From assembly GCA_018820925.1 (NCBI GenBank), contig JAHJNJ010000009.1, forward strand, positions 62,001 to 126,000: a stretch of DNA of 64,000 nucleotides, given 5' to 3'. Positions 28,730 through 37,480 of this stretch are shown piece by piece. Position numbers and translations under genes: made by a program. Numbering within the stretch: the stretch's first letter is position 1; each line of letters opens with the position of its first letter. This DNA is from Gammaproteobacteria bacterium. GTDB taxonomy: Bacteria; Pseudomonadota; Gammaproteobacteria; Burkholderiales; Gallionellaceae. The notes beneath the pieces are model-generated. The model made no database searches, had not been told where the DNA came from, and saw nothing but the letters and a program-made list of their open reading frames with translations.

Positions 28730-28987
28730 TTATACCGGCTGAGTCGCTCGCTCCAGCCGCGATAACCAAATCATCGACTCCTCGCGCGTAGCGCCGCACA
28801 TCTCGGCAGAAGGCTGCAGCCCGCCGCAAAAGGCCGGGCGCTGCGGCTGGCCGAACACCTTGCAGCGCAAATTCTCATCCAACTGCACGCACGGCACCCC
28901 GGCAGGCTTGCCGTTCGGCATGCCGGGCAGGGGCGAGGTGATGGAAGGCGCGATGCAGCAGGCGGCGCAGGAGGGGCGGCAGTTCAT
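28730..28987 (-). CDS. YkgJ-family cysteine cluster protein
   Basis: An 85-residue protein with the N-terminal cluster [16 protein letters not shown], then [18 protein letters not shown] and [13 protein letters not shown]. The cysteine-rich block is that of the YkgJ/zinc- or iron-binding CxxxCxxCC family. The biochemical role is unknown. I prefer the ATG at 28987 since homologues begin MNCRP; an in-frame ATG at 28999 would add four residues. Neither has a clear ribosome-binding site. Confidence 0.85.
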   Translation of the reverse strand: MNCRPSCAACCIAPSITSPLPGMPNGKPAGVPCVQLDENLRCKVFGQPQRPAFCGGLQPSAEMCGATREESMIWLSRLERATQPV

Positions 28988-29201
28988 GGTGAAAAACATT
29001 TAGCGATTACTCGGTAGTTTACCTTGGCGTCACGCATCAAGTGCTGGGTAATTTGGGTGACAGACTGTCCATAAAAATTCCCAGCGACAAATTTGCTTGA
29101 TGGAACACTGGTGAAGCGGCGGAATACCAGGCTAAACTGCACACTGAAATTCAAAGCTCAAAGCTTCAGGTGCGCTCGGAACCAAGTTGCTGGAGGTCTT
29201 A

Positions 29202-29987
29202 ATGGCTACAAACCACTGGACGAAAGAACAACTCAAGCTCGCCTTTCATCTGTATTGCCAACTTCCTTTTGGCAGGCTTCATAGCCGTAATCCAGAAATT
29301 ATTCGACTCGCCAAACTGATTGGGCGAACCCCCAGCGCGGTAGCAATGAAGCTTGTAAATTTTGCCAGCCTCGATCCTGCAATTACCGGCAGGGGCCTCA
29401 CTGGTCTGGGTAACGCAGGTTCGCTTGATAGAGAGGTGTGGGCCGAGTTCCATGAGGATTGGGAAAAACTTGCCGTAGAGTGCGAGCTACTGCGGCGAAA
29501 ACTTGATGCTGATACACCTGCAATTGACGATGTTGAGGAGCAGCTTGTTCCAGAAGACTTCACTGGGGAGACGCGCAAGGTCGTCACAGAGCAACGTATC
29601 AAGCAGAGCTTCTTCCGGCGCGCAGTACTGAGCAGTTATCGAGGGCGCTGCTGCATGTCCGGACTCTCCGAAGCTCGTCTGCTGATTGCTAGCCATATCG
29701 TGCCTTGGAGCCAAGACAAGGCCAATCGACTGAATCCGAGCAATGGCCTTTGCTTGTCGGCGATCCATGACCGGGCATTTGATAAGGGGCTGATAACGCT
29801 TTCCGAAGATATGAAGGTTATCGTTTCGGCAGAACTGAAGAGGAACAAGGAGGCGTTTGTAATGGAAGTGCTGATTCCACTAGATGGGAAGCCGATAGAG
29901 CTGCCTGAGCGATTTGCACCTCAGAAGGAATTCATCGAGTGGCACCGGAGTGTGCATTTCGTAGATAACAAGGTTAGAGCACAGTGA
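29202..29987 (+). CDS. HNH endonuclease-domain protein with N-terminal helical DNA-binding-like region
   Basis: A 261-residue protein starting at the ATG at 29202 (GGAGG nearby upstream). Residues 1-60 (WTKEQLKLAFHLYCQLPFG and later LIGRTPSAVAMKLVNFASLD) resemble a Myb/SANT-like helical unit common before HNH domains. The C-terminal half holds an HNH_2-type nuclease: YRGRCCMSGLSEARLLIASH IVPWSQ, NPSNGLCLSAIHDRAFDKGL (His-Asn-His set spread over about 150-195). Such stand-alone HNH proteins often act as restriction-type nucleases; that function is inferred. A small unknown gene overlaps the stop codon. Confidence 0.82.
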   Translation: MATNHWTKEQLKLAFHLYCQLPFGRLHSRNPEIIRLAKLIGRTPSAVAMKLVNFASLDPAITGRGLTGLGNAGSLDREVWAEFHEDWEKLAVECELLRRKLDADTPAIDDVEEQLVPEDFTGETRKVVTEQRIKQSFFRRAVLSSYRGRCCMSGLSEARLLIASHIVPWSQDKANRLNPSNGLCLSAIHDRAFDKGLITLSEDMKVIVSAELKRNKEAFVMEVLIPLDGKPIELPERFAPQKEFIEWHRSVHFVDNKVRAQ

Positions 29988-30373
29988 TGCACAAAGAGCG
30001 TTCTTACTGCATTTTCGACTATATGTACCGCGATGGGTCGAACTACAAAGCGTGGGGTTCGCTTCTTTTATCCGGGGCGCCTTCGCAAGAAGATGTCACC
30101 GCACTAAAGGCGTGTTTGGAATCGGGCGAGTACTTTGTCGCGGAGCAAGTCGGCATCCCGCCAGTGTATAAAGAATTGTGGGCTTTATCGGGAGGCCCCA
30201 CCGACGACGATCATGCGCTACACGAGTTTGTAGCGCTTCGCGCGGCAACCGAGGAAGAACAGAAATCCATGCCGCTATTTGGGGAACTGTCGCAATTGCT
30301 CAAGACTTTTCAAGCGGTGGATAAATGGGATTATTCACTATCCCCAAATTTTGAAACTAGCTTCTGGCAGTAA
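29987..30373 (+). CDS. Unknown 128-residue protein coupled to the HNH nuclease gene
   Basis: I do not recognise this protein. The ATG at 29987 overlaps the TGA of the HNH gene (TGATG), indicating translational coupling; a GTG one codon earlier is also possible. It is acidic and probably cytoplasmic (HKERSYCIFDYMYRDGSN at the start, GGPTDDDHALHEFVALRAA in the middle). It has no signal peptide, membrane helix or known catalytic motif. A role as partner or immunity/regulator protein of the nuclease is speculation from gene position only. Confidence 0.65.
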   Translation: MHKERSYCIFDYMYRDGSNYKAWGSLLLSGAPSQEDVTALKACLESGEYFVAEQVGIPPVYKELWALSGGPTDDDHALHEFVALRAATEEEQKSMPLFGELSQLLKTFQAVDKWDYSLSPNFETSFWQ

Positions 30374-30401
30374 CGATAGCGGCATAGCCTTCGGAGACTC
30401 A

Positions 30402-32303
<1,902 letters not shown>

Positions 32304-32310
32304 TTAAACA

Positions 32311-32334
32311 GGGAAGCATCTGCGGATGCTTCCC
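32311..32334 (-). promoter_or_regulatory. Perfect hairpin between TPP aptamer and thiC
   Basis: A 10-bp perfect stem (GGGAAGCATC paired with GATGCTTCCC, four-base loop) directly downstream of the aptamer in transcription order. It is followed by TGTTTAATC, so the T-tract is poor. It is probably the expression platform. A GGAG ribosome-binding site lies about 10-13 bases before the ATG. Confidence 0.6.
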
Positions 32335-32335
32335 T

Positions 32336-32400
32336 ACGACGGCATTACCCGTACAGGTTCAAAGGGTGTTTCTCACTTCGTTACGAAGACCCCCAGCGAT
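32336..32400 (-). promoter_or_regulatory. TPP (THI-box) riboswitch of thiC
   Basis: On the minus strand the sequence contains CTGGGGGTCTTCG, then GTGAGAAACACCC, then TGAACCTGTACGGGTAATGCC. These are the signature segments of the thiamine pyrophosphate aptamer (GGGG, CTGAGA-like, ACCC, the conserved GAACCTGATC-like helix and AATGCC). It lies about 50 bases before the thiC ATG and should reduce thiC expression when TPP is plentiful. Confidence 0.93.
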
Positions 32401-32446
32401 GGTGCAAGGTACTGGAAAGCTCAAGTATTGGCAAGCCGATAAATCG

Positions 32447-32475
32447 TTGAGCAGGCAGGGGGTGCTTGTTATACT
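32447..32475 (+). promoter_or_regulatory. Sigma-70 promoter of the PCMT-family gene
   Basis: TTGAGC at 32447-32452 and TATACT at 32470-32475, exactly 17 bases apart, 41 bases before the ATG at 32516. Confidence 0.65.
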
Positions 32476-32515
32476 GCGCCGCGATATAACTACAAAGCTT
32501 CAAGGGGAAAAGGGG

Positions 32516-33169
32516 ATGAACAATATGGAACGTGCTCGCTTCAACATGGTGGAACAACAGATACGTCCCTGGGACGTGCTGGACGGTAACGTGCTCGACC
32601 TCATCAAGAAGGTCAAACGTGAACAGTTCGTGCCGGTGGACCAACAGTCGCTGGCGTTTATGGATGTGGAAATTCCGCTGGGGCACGATGTGAAGATGTG
32701 GCCGCCCAGGGTGGAGGCGCGCGCGCTGCAGTCGCTGAAGCTCAAGCCGACCGATCGCGTGCTGGAAGTGGGTACGGGAAGCGGTTACCTGACCGCATTG
32801 ATGTCGCGCATGGCGGCGCATGTCACCAGCGTGGAACTGGTGCCGGAGTTGAGTGCCCGCGCGGCGCGCAGCCTGGCTTCGCACCATTTCGATAACGTCA
32901 CGCTGGAAGTGGGCGATGCCTCCCGAGGCTGGGGTAATGAGAAATATGATGCCATCGTGCTGACCGGTTCGGTGCCGCTGCCGCCGCAATCCTTCTATGA
33001 CATGTTGAAAGTGGGCGGGCGCCTGTTCGCCATCGTGGGCGATGCGCCGGCAATGCATGCGTTGCAAGTAACCTGCGTTGCGCCGGGGGTTTTTGAAACG
33101 ACCACCCTGTTTGAAACCTGCGTGGAACCCCTGTCTAACGCGCCGCAACCCGAACGCTTCGTGTTCTGA
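32516..33169 (+). CDS. Protein-L-isoaspartate O-methyltransferase family protein
   Basis: A 217-residue SAM-dependent methyltransferase of the PCMT family. The start follows AAAAGGGG. SAM motif I is VLEVGTGSGYLTALMSRM (about 82-99), preceded by a PCMT-type N-terminus (NMVEQQIRPWDVLDG). Later strands are VTSVELVPELSARAA and YDAIVLTGSVPLPP, and LKVGGRLFAIVGDAP follows. In betaproteobacteria this divergent PCMT relative commonly precedes a TolC-family gene, as here. Its true substrate is uncertain, since the isoaspartate-repair loop is only partly conserved. Confidence 0.88.
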   Translation: MNNMERARFNMVEQQIRPWDVLDGNVLDLIKKVKREQFVPVDQQSLAFMDVEIPLGHDVKMWPPRVEARALQSLKLKPTDRVLEVGTGSGYLTALMSRMAAHVTSVELVPELSARAARSLASHHFDNVTLEVGDASRGWGNEKYDAIVLTGSVPLPPQSFYDMLKVGGRLFAIVGDAPAMHALQVTCVAPGVFETTTLFETCVEPLSNAPQPERFVF

Positions 33170-33190
33170 CATTTTTCCGGCTCCACCTTT

Positions 33191-33213
33191 CCTTCCCCCT
33201 GCAAGGGGGAAGG
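33191..33213. repeat. CCTTCCCCCT inverted repeat
   Basis: A perfect 10-bp stem (33191-33200 and 33204-33213) with a three-base loop, 21 bases after the PCMT-family stop. No T-tract follows, so it is more likely a dispersed palindrome or mRNA-stabilising hairpin than a strong terminator. Confidence 0.6.
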
Positions 33214-33268
33214 AACAGGTCCGGTTCTAACGGACAATCTGGCTTGAATAATGTAGTCGCAGCGTGTT

Positions 33269-33288
33269 ATATTAGAAAACTCTAATAT
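33269..33288. promoter_or_regulatory. Operator-like dyad before the TolC-family gene
   Basis: ATATTAGA-AAAC-TCTAATAT is a perfect 8-bp dyad with a four-base spacer, 12 bases before the start codon and touching the ribosome-binding site (TAGGAG). The pattern resembles operators of ArsR-family (BigR/YgaV-type) repressors. No regulator gene is adjacent in this window. Confidence 0.55.
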
Positions 33289-33300
33289 TAGGAGCAGGCG

Positions 33301-34629
33301 ATGAAATTTTCCAACATGGCGCTCAGCGTGTTTTTTGCGCTGTCAACACAGGCGCAGGCCGCCGACCTACTCGACATTTACCACGCCGCCCAAAGCCAGG
33401 ACGCCGTGTTCGCCTCCGCCCGTGCCGCCCAACAGGCCGGACAGGAAAAGCTCACCCAGGGCCGCTCCCTGCTGCTGCCCAGCGTCACCCTCAACGCCAA
33501 CACCACCAAAAACAACCTCACCACCAACTACTACGACCCCGAAGGTCAAATTCGTGAAGGCAGCGGCACGTGGAAATACAACACCCACGGCTACGGCGTC
33601 ACCCTCACCCAACCCCTGTTCCGCGAACAGAACTGGGCCGCCTACAACCAGTCCGAACTGCAAGTCGCCATCTCCGAGGCCCAGTTCAAACTGGCCGAGC
33701 AGGACATCATAGTGCGCTCCGCCCAGACCTACTTCGACGTTCTCATCGCCCAGGACACCGTGCACCTGAACGCCGCCCAGAAAACCGCCATCGCCCAACA
33801 ACTGGAACAAGCCAAACGCAACTTCGAAGTCGGCACCGCCACCATCACCGACACCTACGAAGCCCAGGCCCGCTACGACCTCATCATCGCCCAGGAACTG
33901 GCCGCCGCCAACAACCTGGAAATCAAACGCCGCACCCTGCAACAACTGGTCAACGGCGAAGTCAGCGACCTCAACGTCCTGGGCAAAGCCTTCAAACTGG
34001 AAAACCCGGAACCGGCCGACGTACAGAAATGGGTGGACGCAGCCCGGCAAGGCAACTTCCAGATCGCCATGGCCCAAGCCGCCTACGAACTGGCCGACCA
34101 GGAAGTGGCGCGCAACCGCGGCGGGCACCTGCCCACCGTCGACCTGGTGGCCACCACCGGCAAAAACTACGCCACCGGCGGCCAGTACGGCGCCTACGAC
34201 GCGCGCTCCACCACGATAGGCGTACAACTCAACCTGCCGCTGTTCCAGGGCGGCGCCACCCAATCCAAATGGCGCGAAGCCGACGCCAACCGCGAAAAAG
34301 CCAAACAAGACCTGGAAACCGCGCGCCGCAACGTCGAACTGCAAACCCGCCAAGCCTACCTTGGCGTGGTGAATGGCATCGCCCAGGTACAGGCGCTGCA
34401 ACAGGCATTGAAATCCAGCGAAAGCCTGCTCGAAGCCAGCAAGCTCGGACAACAAGTGGGCGTCAGAACCAGCCTCGACGTACTCAATGCCCAACAGCAG
34501 CTGTACTCAACCCGCCGCGACCTGTACCAGGCGCAATACAACTACCTGGTGAGTCAATTGCGCCTGAAGGCGGCGGTGGGCACGCTGGGGGAAGAGGATC
34601 TGGGCAGGGTGAATATGGCGTTGCATTGA
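33301..34629 (+). CDS. tolC: TolC-family outer-membrane efflux protein
   Basis: Trimeric outer-membrane channel of type I secretion and tripartite efflux systems. It has 442 residues with a signal peptide ending TQAQAADLLD. The TolC repeat is visible twice: the N-terminal half (DIYHAAQSQDAVFASARAAQ; LTQPLFREQNWAAYNQSEL; RSAQTYFDVLIAQDTV) and C-terminal half (LNLPLFQGGATQSKWREAD; TRQAYLGVVNGIAQV; VGVRTSLDVLNAQQQLYSTR). Codon third positions from about 33360 to 34350 are extremely C-rich compared with neighbours. No membrane-fusion or pump gene is adjacent, so the partner must be elsewhere. Confidence 0.92.
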   Translation: MKFSNMALSVFFALSTQAQAADLLDIYHAAQSQDAVFASARAAQQAGQEKLTQGRSLLLPSVTLNANTTKNNLTTNYYDPEGQIREGSGTWKYNTHGYGVTLTQPLFREQNWAAYNQSELQVAISEAQFKLAEQDIIVRSAQTYFDVLIAQDTVHLNAAQKTAIAQQLEQAKRNFEVGTATITDTYEAQARYDLIIAQELAAANNLEIKRRTLQQLVNGEVSDLNVLGKAFKLENPEPADVQKWVDAARQGNFQIAMAQAAYELADQEVARNRGGHLPTVDLVATTGKNYATGGQYGAYDARSTTIGVQLNLPLFQGGATQSKWREADANREKAKQDLETARRNVELQTRQAYLGVVNGIAQVQALQQALKSSESLLEASKLGQQVGVRTSLDVLNAQQQLYSTRRDLYQAQYNYLVSQLRLKAAVGTLGEEDLGRVNMALH

Positions 34630-34638
34630 GGATTGTGT

Positions 34639-34765
34639 GTAGGGTGGGCACGTTCTGTGTGCCCACGCGGAAAGAGAAGCTGCTACTGCGCCGTTACCCA
34701 TTCGCACTGCCCACGCTGTAGTGAATGATATTTCCGCGTGGGCACAAACGACGTGCCCACCCTAC
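34639..34765. repeat. REPIN-like inverted doublet, copy B
   Basis: Unit 34639-34670 (GTAGGGTGGGCACG...TGTGCCCACGCGG) and unit 34734-34765 in inverted orientation (CCGCGTGGGCACAA...GTGCCCACCCTAC) flank a 63-base spacer. It lies between the convergent TolC-family and PNPOx genes. It fills almost all of the 149-base gap. Confidence 0.85.
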
Positions 34766-34778
34766 CAACTCAGCACGT

Positions 34779-35426
34779 TTACATCCCGCGTTTTTTGTCG
34801 GCTTTCACATTGAAGTAATCCCCGCCCTTCTTGACGACATCGTCGGTTCCCCAATCGATGTCTTTTTCTGCGGGAGCGAAACGCGGAATATGTTTCGCAC
34901 AGTGGATATAGGCTTCTTCGACCTCAAGCAGGAACCAGAAGGCAGGTTTCTTGCCTCCCGTCGTGGCATTTTCTTCTGCGACCGCCTTTTTGATGTTCTC
35001 CGGCAATGCGTCATACAGGCCGTCCTCGCTAAGATGCGCTATGCCGTTGATGTGCAGGCCGATGGTGTGCTTGATGAAATCCATGAACAGCACGCCCATG
35101 TGCGGATTTTCTTTCACGTTGCCGGCACTGGCCGTGACGCCATTTCCCCGGTATTCGGGCCACAGGATGTGTTTCTGATCCACCACCCATACAAAACCGG
35201 TGCCGCCGGAACGGAATGAGCAATCGCATTCGCCGTGCGCATCGCTGCTCGCGATAAACATCATGTCCTGTTGCGCGATGAAATCCTGCATGGGCTGGTT
35301 CAGGTAATCCAGCATCTGGTTGTTGTAAAAACCGAGCGCCCGTTTTTCGTTGCCAAACTCTATTTGCAGGTCGTGCTCTCCTTTTGATCCCGGGAGATGC
35401 GGTTTGTTTGTTTCATGTTCAGTCAT
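34779..35426 (-). CDS. Pyridoxamine 5'-phosphate oxidase-fold flavoprotein
   Basis: A 215-residue protein of the PNPOx-like FMN-binding split-barrel superfamily. I use MTEHETNKP at 35426, preceded by AGGA. The fold is suggested by MQDFIAQQDMMFIASSDAHG, then TGFVWVVDQKHILWPEYRG and NVKENPHMGVLFMDF, with the late strand FWFLLEVEEAYIHCAKHIPR, all frequent in general-stress/PNPOx family proteins. The substrate is unknown. It is the last gene of a three-gene minus-strand group with a cupin and a haem-oxygenase-like protein; gaps are 91 and 75 bases. Confidence 0.82.
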   Translation of the reverse strand: MTEHETNKPHLPGSKGEHDLQIEFGNEKRALGFYNNQMLDYLNQPMQDFIAQQDMMFIASSDAHGECDCSFRSGGTGFVWVVDQKHILWPEYRGNGVTASAGNVKENPHMGVLFMDFIKHTIGLHINGIAHLSEDGLYDALPENIKKAVAEENATTGGKKPAFWFLLEVEEAYIHCAKHIPRFAPAEKDIDWGTDDVVKKGGDYFNVKADKKRGM

Positions 35427-35517
35427 GGGTGTTCCTCTTGAATATGTGAAGCAAATTGTCCGGATGCCACGGACGTCCGCTGACTGGGGACGTCCGGGCA
35501 TTTTGCTTAATGGCTAC

Positions 35518-35985
35518 TTACCATTTTTCGGCCTCTTCCCGCAGACCCAGTCCCAGGTTCTGCAGCATCGGCGCGTTTTCGGCTCCGAGGTACTCCGCGT
35601 ATTCCGTATCGCTCAGGTTGAAGTGTTGATGCCAGGTCCAGCGCGGTACCAGCAGGGCATCTCCGGCTTCCCAGTCGACGCGGGTGCCATCTACGACGCT
35701 GTAGCCTGTCCCCTTCAGGATATAGGCGATGGTTTCATAGGTGTGGCGGTGCTTGCGGGTTCTGCCACCAGGCAGTATTCCACCGATCGTTACGCTAACC
35801 GCCCGGCTGGGAAGGTCGACGATATGCACGGGATGTTTCCGGTTATCGGCGAATTCATCATTGGCTTTGTTCTTGGTGCCGGTAACATTTTTGTGAATAC
35901 ACGGCCGGTCCGGTTTTGCGGTCTCAATGGTCGCAATGGTTTCGCCGAAGTCGCGGGAAGAGTAGATGTAGTTGTCCGGTTTCAT
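35518..35985 (-). CDS. Cupin-domain protein
   Basis: A 155-residue single-domain cupin. The ATG at 35985 is preceded by AGGA. The metal-binding cupin motif 1 is PGGRTRKHRHTYETIAYILK (two His and Glu), and motif 2 is ALLVPRWTWHQHFN with the further His. An N-terminal extension of about 60 residues has no recognised motif. A metal-dependent dioxygenase or isomerase activity is possible but not shown. It lies between the PNPOx-fold and diiron-type genes on the same strand. Confidence 0.85.
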   Translation of the reverse strand: MKPDNYIYSSRDFGETIATIETAKPDRPCIHKNVTGTKNKANDEFADNRKHPVHIVDLPSRAVSVTIGGILPGGRTRKHRHTYETIAYILKGTGYSVVDGTRVDWEAGDALLVPRWTWHQHFNLSDTEYAEYLGAENAPMLQNLGLGLREEAEKW

Positions 35986-36060
35986 GGTCAATCCTTTCAG
36001 TTTGGTAAAATTTTTGGTGTTGAATGAATGATGATGCTTGCTGTTGCTAGCGCGTGAACA

Positions 36061-36837
36061 CTATTGAACAGCCGGCATGGCGTTTGCCCTGGCCTCCAGC
36101 GCATCGAAGAAGGTTCCCCGGATGCTGAGCGCCATGAGCATGCCTTCCTTGATCGCCTTGCGGTTTTCGGGCTTGGCCGCATAGTCAATGGCAATGTTTG
36201 TCAATGCTTCCCCATGCTGGTCATCGAGCGCGACGTGGGCGTCAAAAAACACGCGATCCCGTCGTGAGATATCCAGATGGTTTTCGATCGCCTTGATGAA
36301 AGGACTATAGATGTACTTGACGATGTTTTCGGTGCCCAGGCCGATCGCACCGAGGGCGCGGCAGGGGCCTTCACGTGAACAAACTGTGTAGAACAGTTCG
36401 CGCCACATGATCGCCTCGTCCGCATAGGGGGTCTTTTTGCGATATTCCGCGCCTGCCCCCGCAGCTTCCAGGTAGCGCCGGAAAAGTTCAGTATGGGGGA
36501 CGTTATTCACCCATTCGAGCTCGATGCCAATGGTGGGGAGAATTTCGGCGTTATCGTCGTAGACACTGCCGCTTTCCTCAACCAGGTTTCTGGTCAGTGA
36601 CTTGCGGTGACCTTCGTCTTCAAGCTGGGAGATAGTGGCAGTGAGATAGCGGATAAAGTCAAAGGTATAAGCGGAGTACTGAAAGACAAAATCCCTCATG
36701 GCGCCTTTGATGTCAGGTACATCGCCGGCGATGAGTTTCTGCAGGTACGGGTGATTCACTGCGCGGTGAGAGCAGGCTTGTTCACATAGTGCGGTGACAA
36801 ACTCCTGCGCTGTCTCGCTGGGTGCTGACTTGCTCAT
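36061..36837 (-). CDS. Haem-oxygenase-like diiron oxidase family (TenA/CADD-type) protein
   Basis: A 258-residue all-helical protein of the HDO/CADD-PqqC-like superfamily. I start at MSKSAPSETA, preceded by GAGGGG. Likely iron ligands: Glu 87/88 in NLVEESGSVYDD, Glu 170 in IGLGTENIV, and H201-D205-H208 in DAHVALDDQHGEA. The H-x3-D-x2-H spacing equals that of chlamydial CADD. The His expected seven residues after the first Glu appears replaced by Asp. CADD homologues make para-aminobenzoate in Chlamydia and Nitrosomonas; other relatives oxidise fatty or amino acids. First gene of the three-gene cluster. Confidence 0.78.
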   Translation of the reverse strand: MSKSAPSETAQEFVTALCEQACSHRAVNHPYLQKLIAGDVPDIKGAMRDFVFQYSAYTFDFIRYLTATISQLEDEGHRKSLTRNLVEESGSVYDDNAEILPTIGIELEWVNNVPHTELFRRYLEAAGAGAEYRKKTPYADEAIMWRELFYTVCSREGPCRALGAIGLGTENIVKYIYSPFIKAIENHLDISRRDRVFFDAHVALDDQHGEALTNIAIDYAAKPENRKAIKEGMLMALSIRGTFFDALEARANAMPAVQ

Positions 36838-37480
36838 GTCGTAATCCCCTCTCAATGAAATTGTTAAAAACCCATACAAAAAGTATGGTCTTGTAGCGTA
36901 TGCGACAAAACAATTTCACGTCAAGGAGAAGAAATAGTCATTTTATTAACATAGTCATTAATAAGGATTAAATATTCAGCACCATACAGTTCGTCCTCTA
37001 TTTTTTGCTGTCTTGAAGTCACCATGGCGCTATATCGTGTGCAGATCTTCAGGAAGCGTAAACAAGAATGAATTATGAAGAGGGGATATTCGGCAACGAC
37101 CTGATCGCCCCGATCCAGGCGATCTATGAACTGGCAGACCGCAAAGTAATGATGGCGCTGCATCGGGGAAGCGGTTTGCGTTCTTTTAGTTGTCACCGGA
37201 TTGACATACTTGAGTAATTTGGTGGAATGGCTGATCGTATGTCTCTGTCAGTTAGCAAACGATATGAGCTTTATCCGTTTTTCTCTTGAATTATTGCGAG
37301 CTGCATAGGGTTCTTGCGTCCGCCGAATAATCAGTTTTGCAGATGTTTTTCAATTTGCGGGCTTGTTTTGTTGCCCGCCAGGCATGTGGCTGGGCAATTA
37401 AACTGAAATCCGGCTGGGTAAGAAACAGGATCGAATGCTACAATCGGCCTGTTTGCGTGCCGAAAAAGTGGATATTCCCA
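36838..37480. other. AT-rich intergenic region without a convincing gene
   Basis: This 643-base gap between the divergent diiron-type gene and pycA is clearly more AT-rich than its surroundings from 36850 to about 37320. It contains the dyad at 36872-36888. Short open frames exist on the minus strand (37196-36921, 91 codons) and plus strand (37066-37215, 49 codons), but neither has a recognised domain, so I do not call them genes. A -10-like TACAAT at 37439-37444 lies 37 bases before pycA. Confidence 0.6.
36872..36888. promoter_or_regulatory. Dyad upstream of the diiron/cupin/PNPOx cluster
   Basis: CCATAC-AAAAA-GTATGG, a perfect 6-bp inverted repeat with a five-base spacer, 35 bases before the start of the diiron-type gene. 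It could be an operator. No regulator gene is adjacent. Confidence 0.4.

Noticed and set aside
33367-34494. 375-codon minus-strand frame across the TolC-family gene
   Set aside because: A glycine/valine-rich shadow created by C-rich third codon positions of the sense gene.
36921-37196. Possible 91-residue minus-strand gene
   Set aside because: No recognised domain, no clear ribosome-binding site and AT-rich composition; kept only as part of the described intergenic region.
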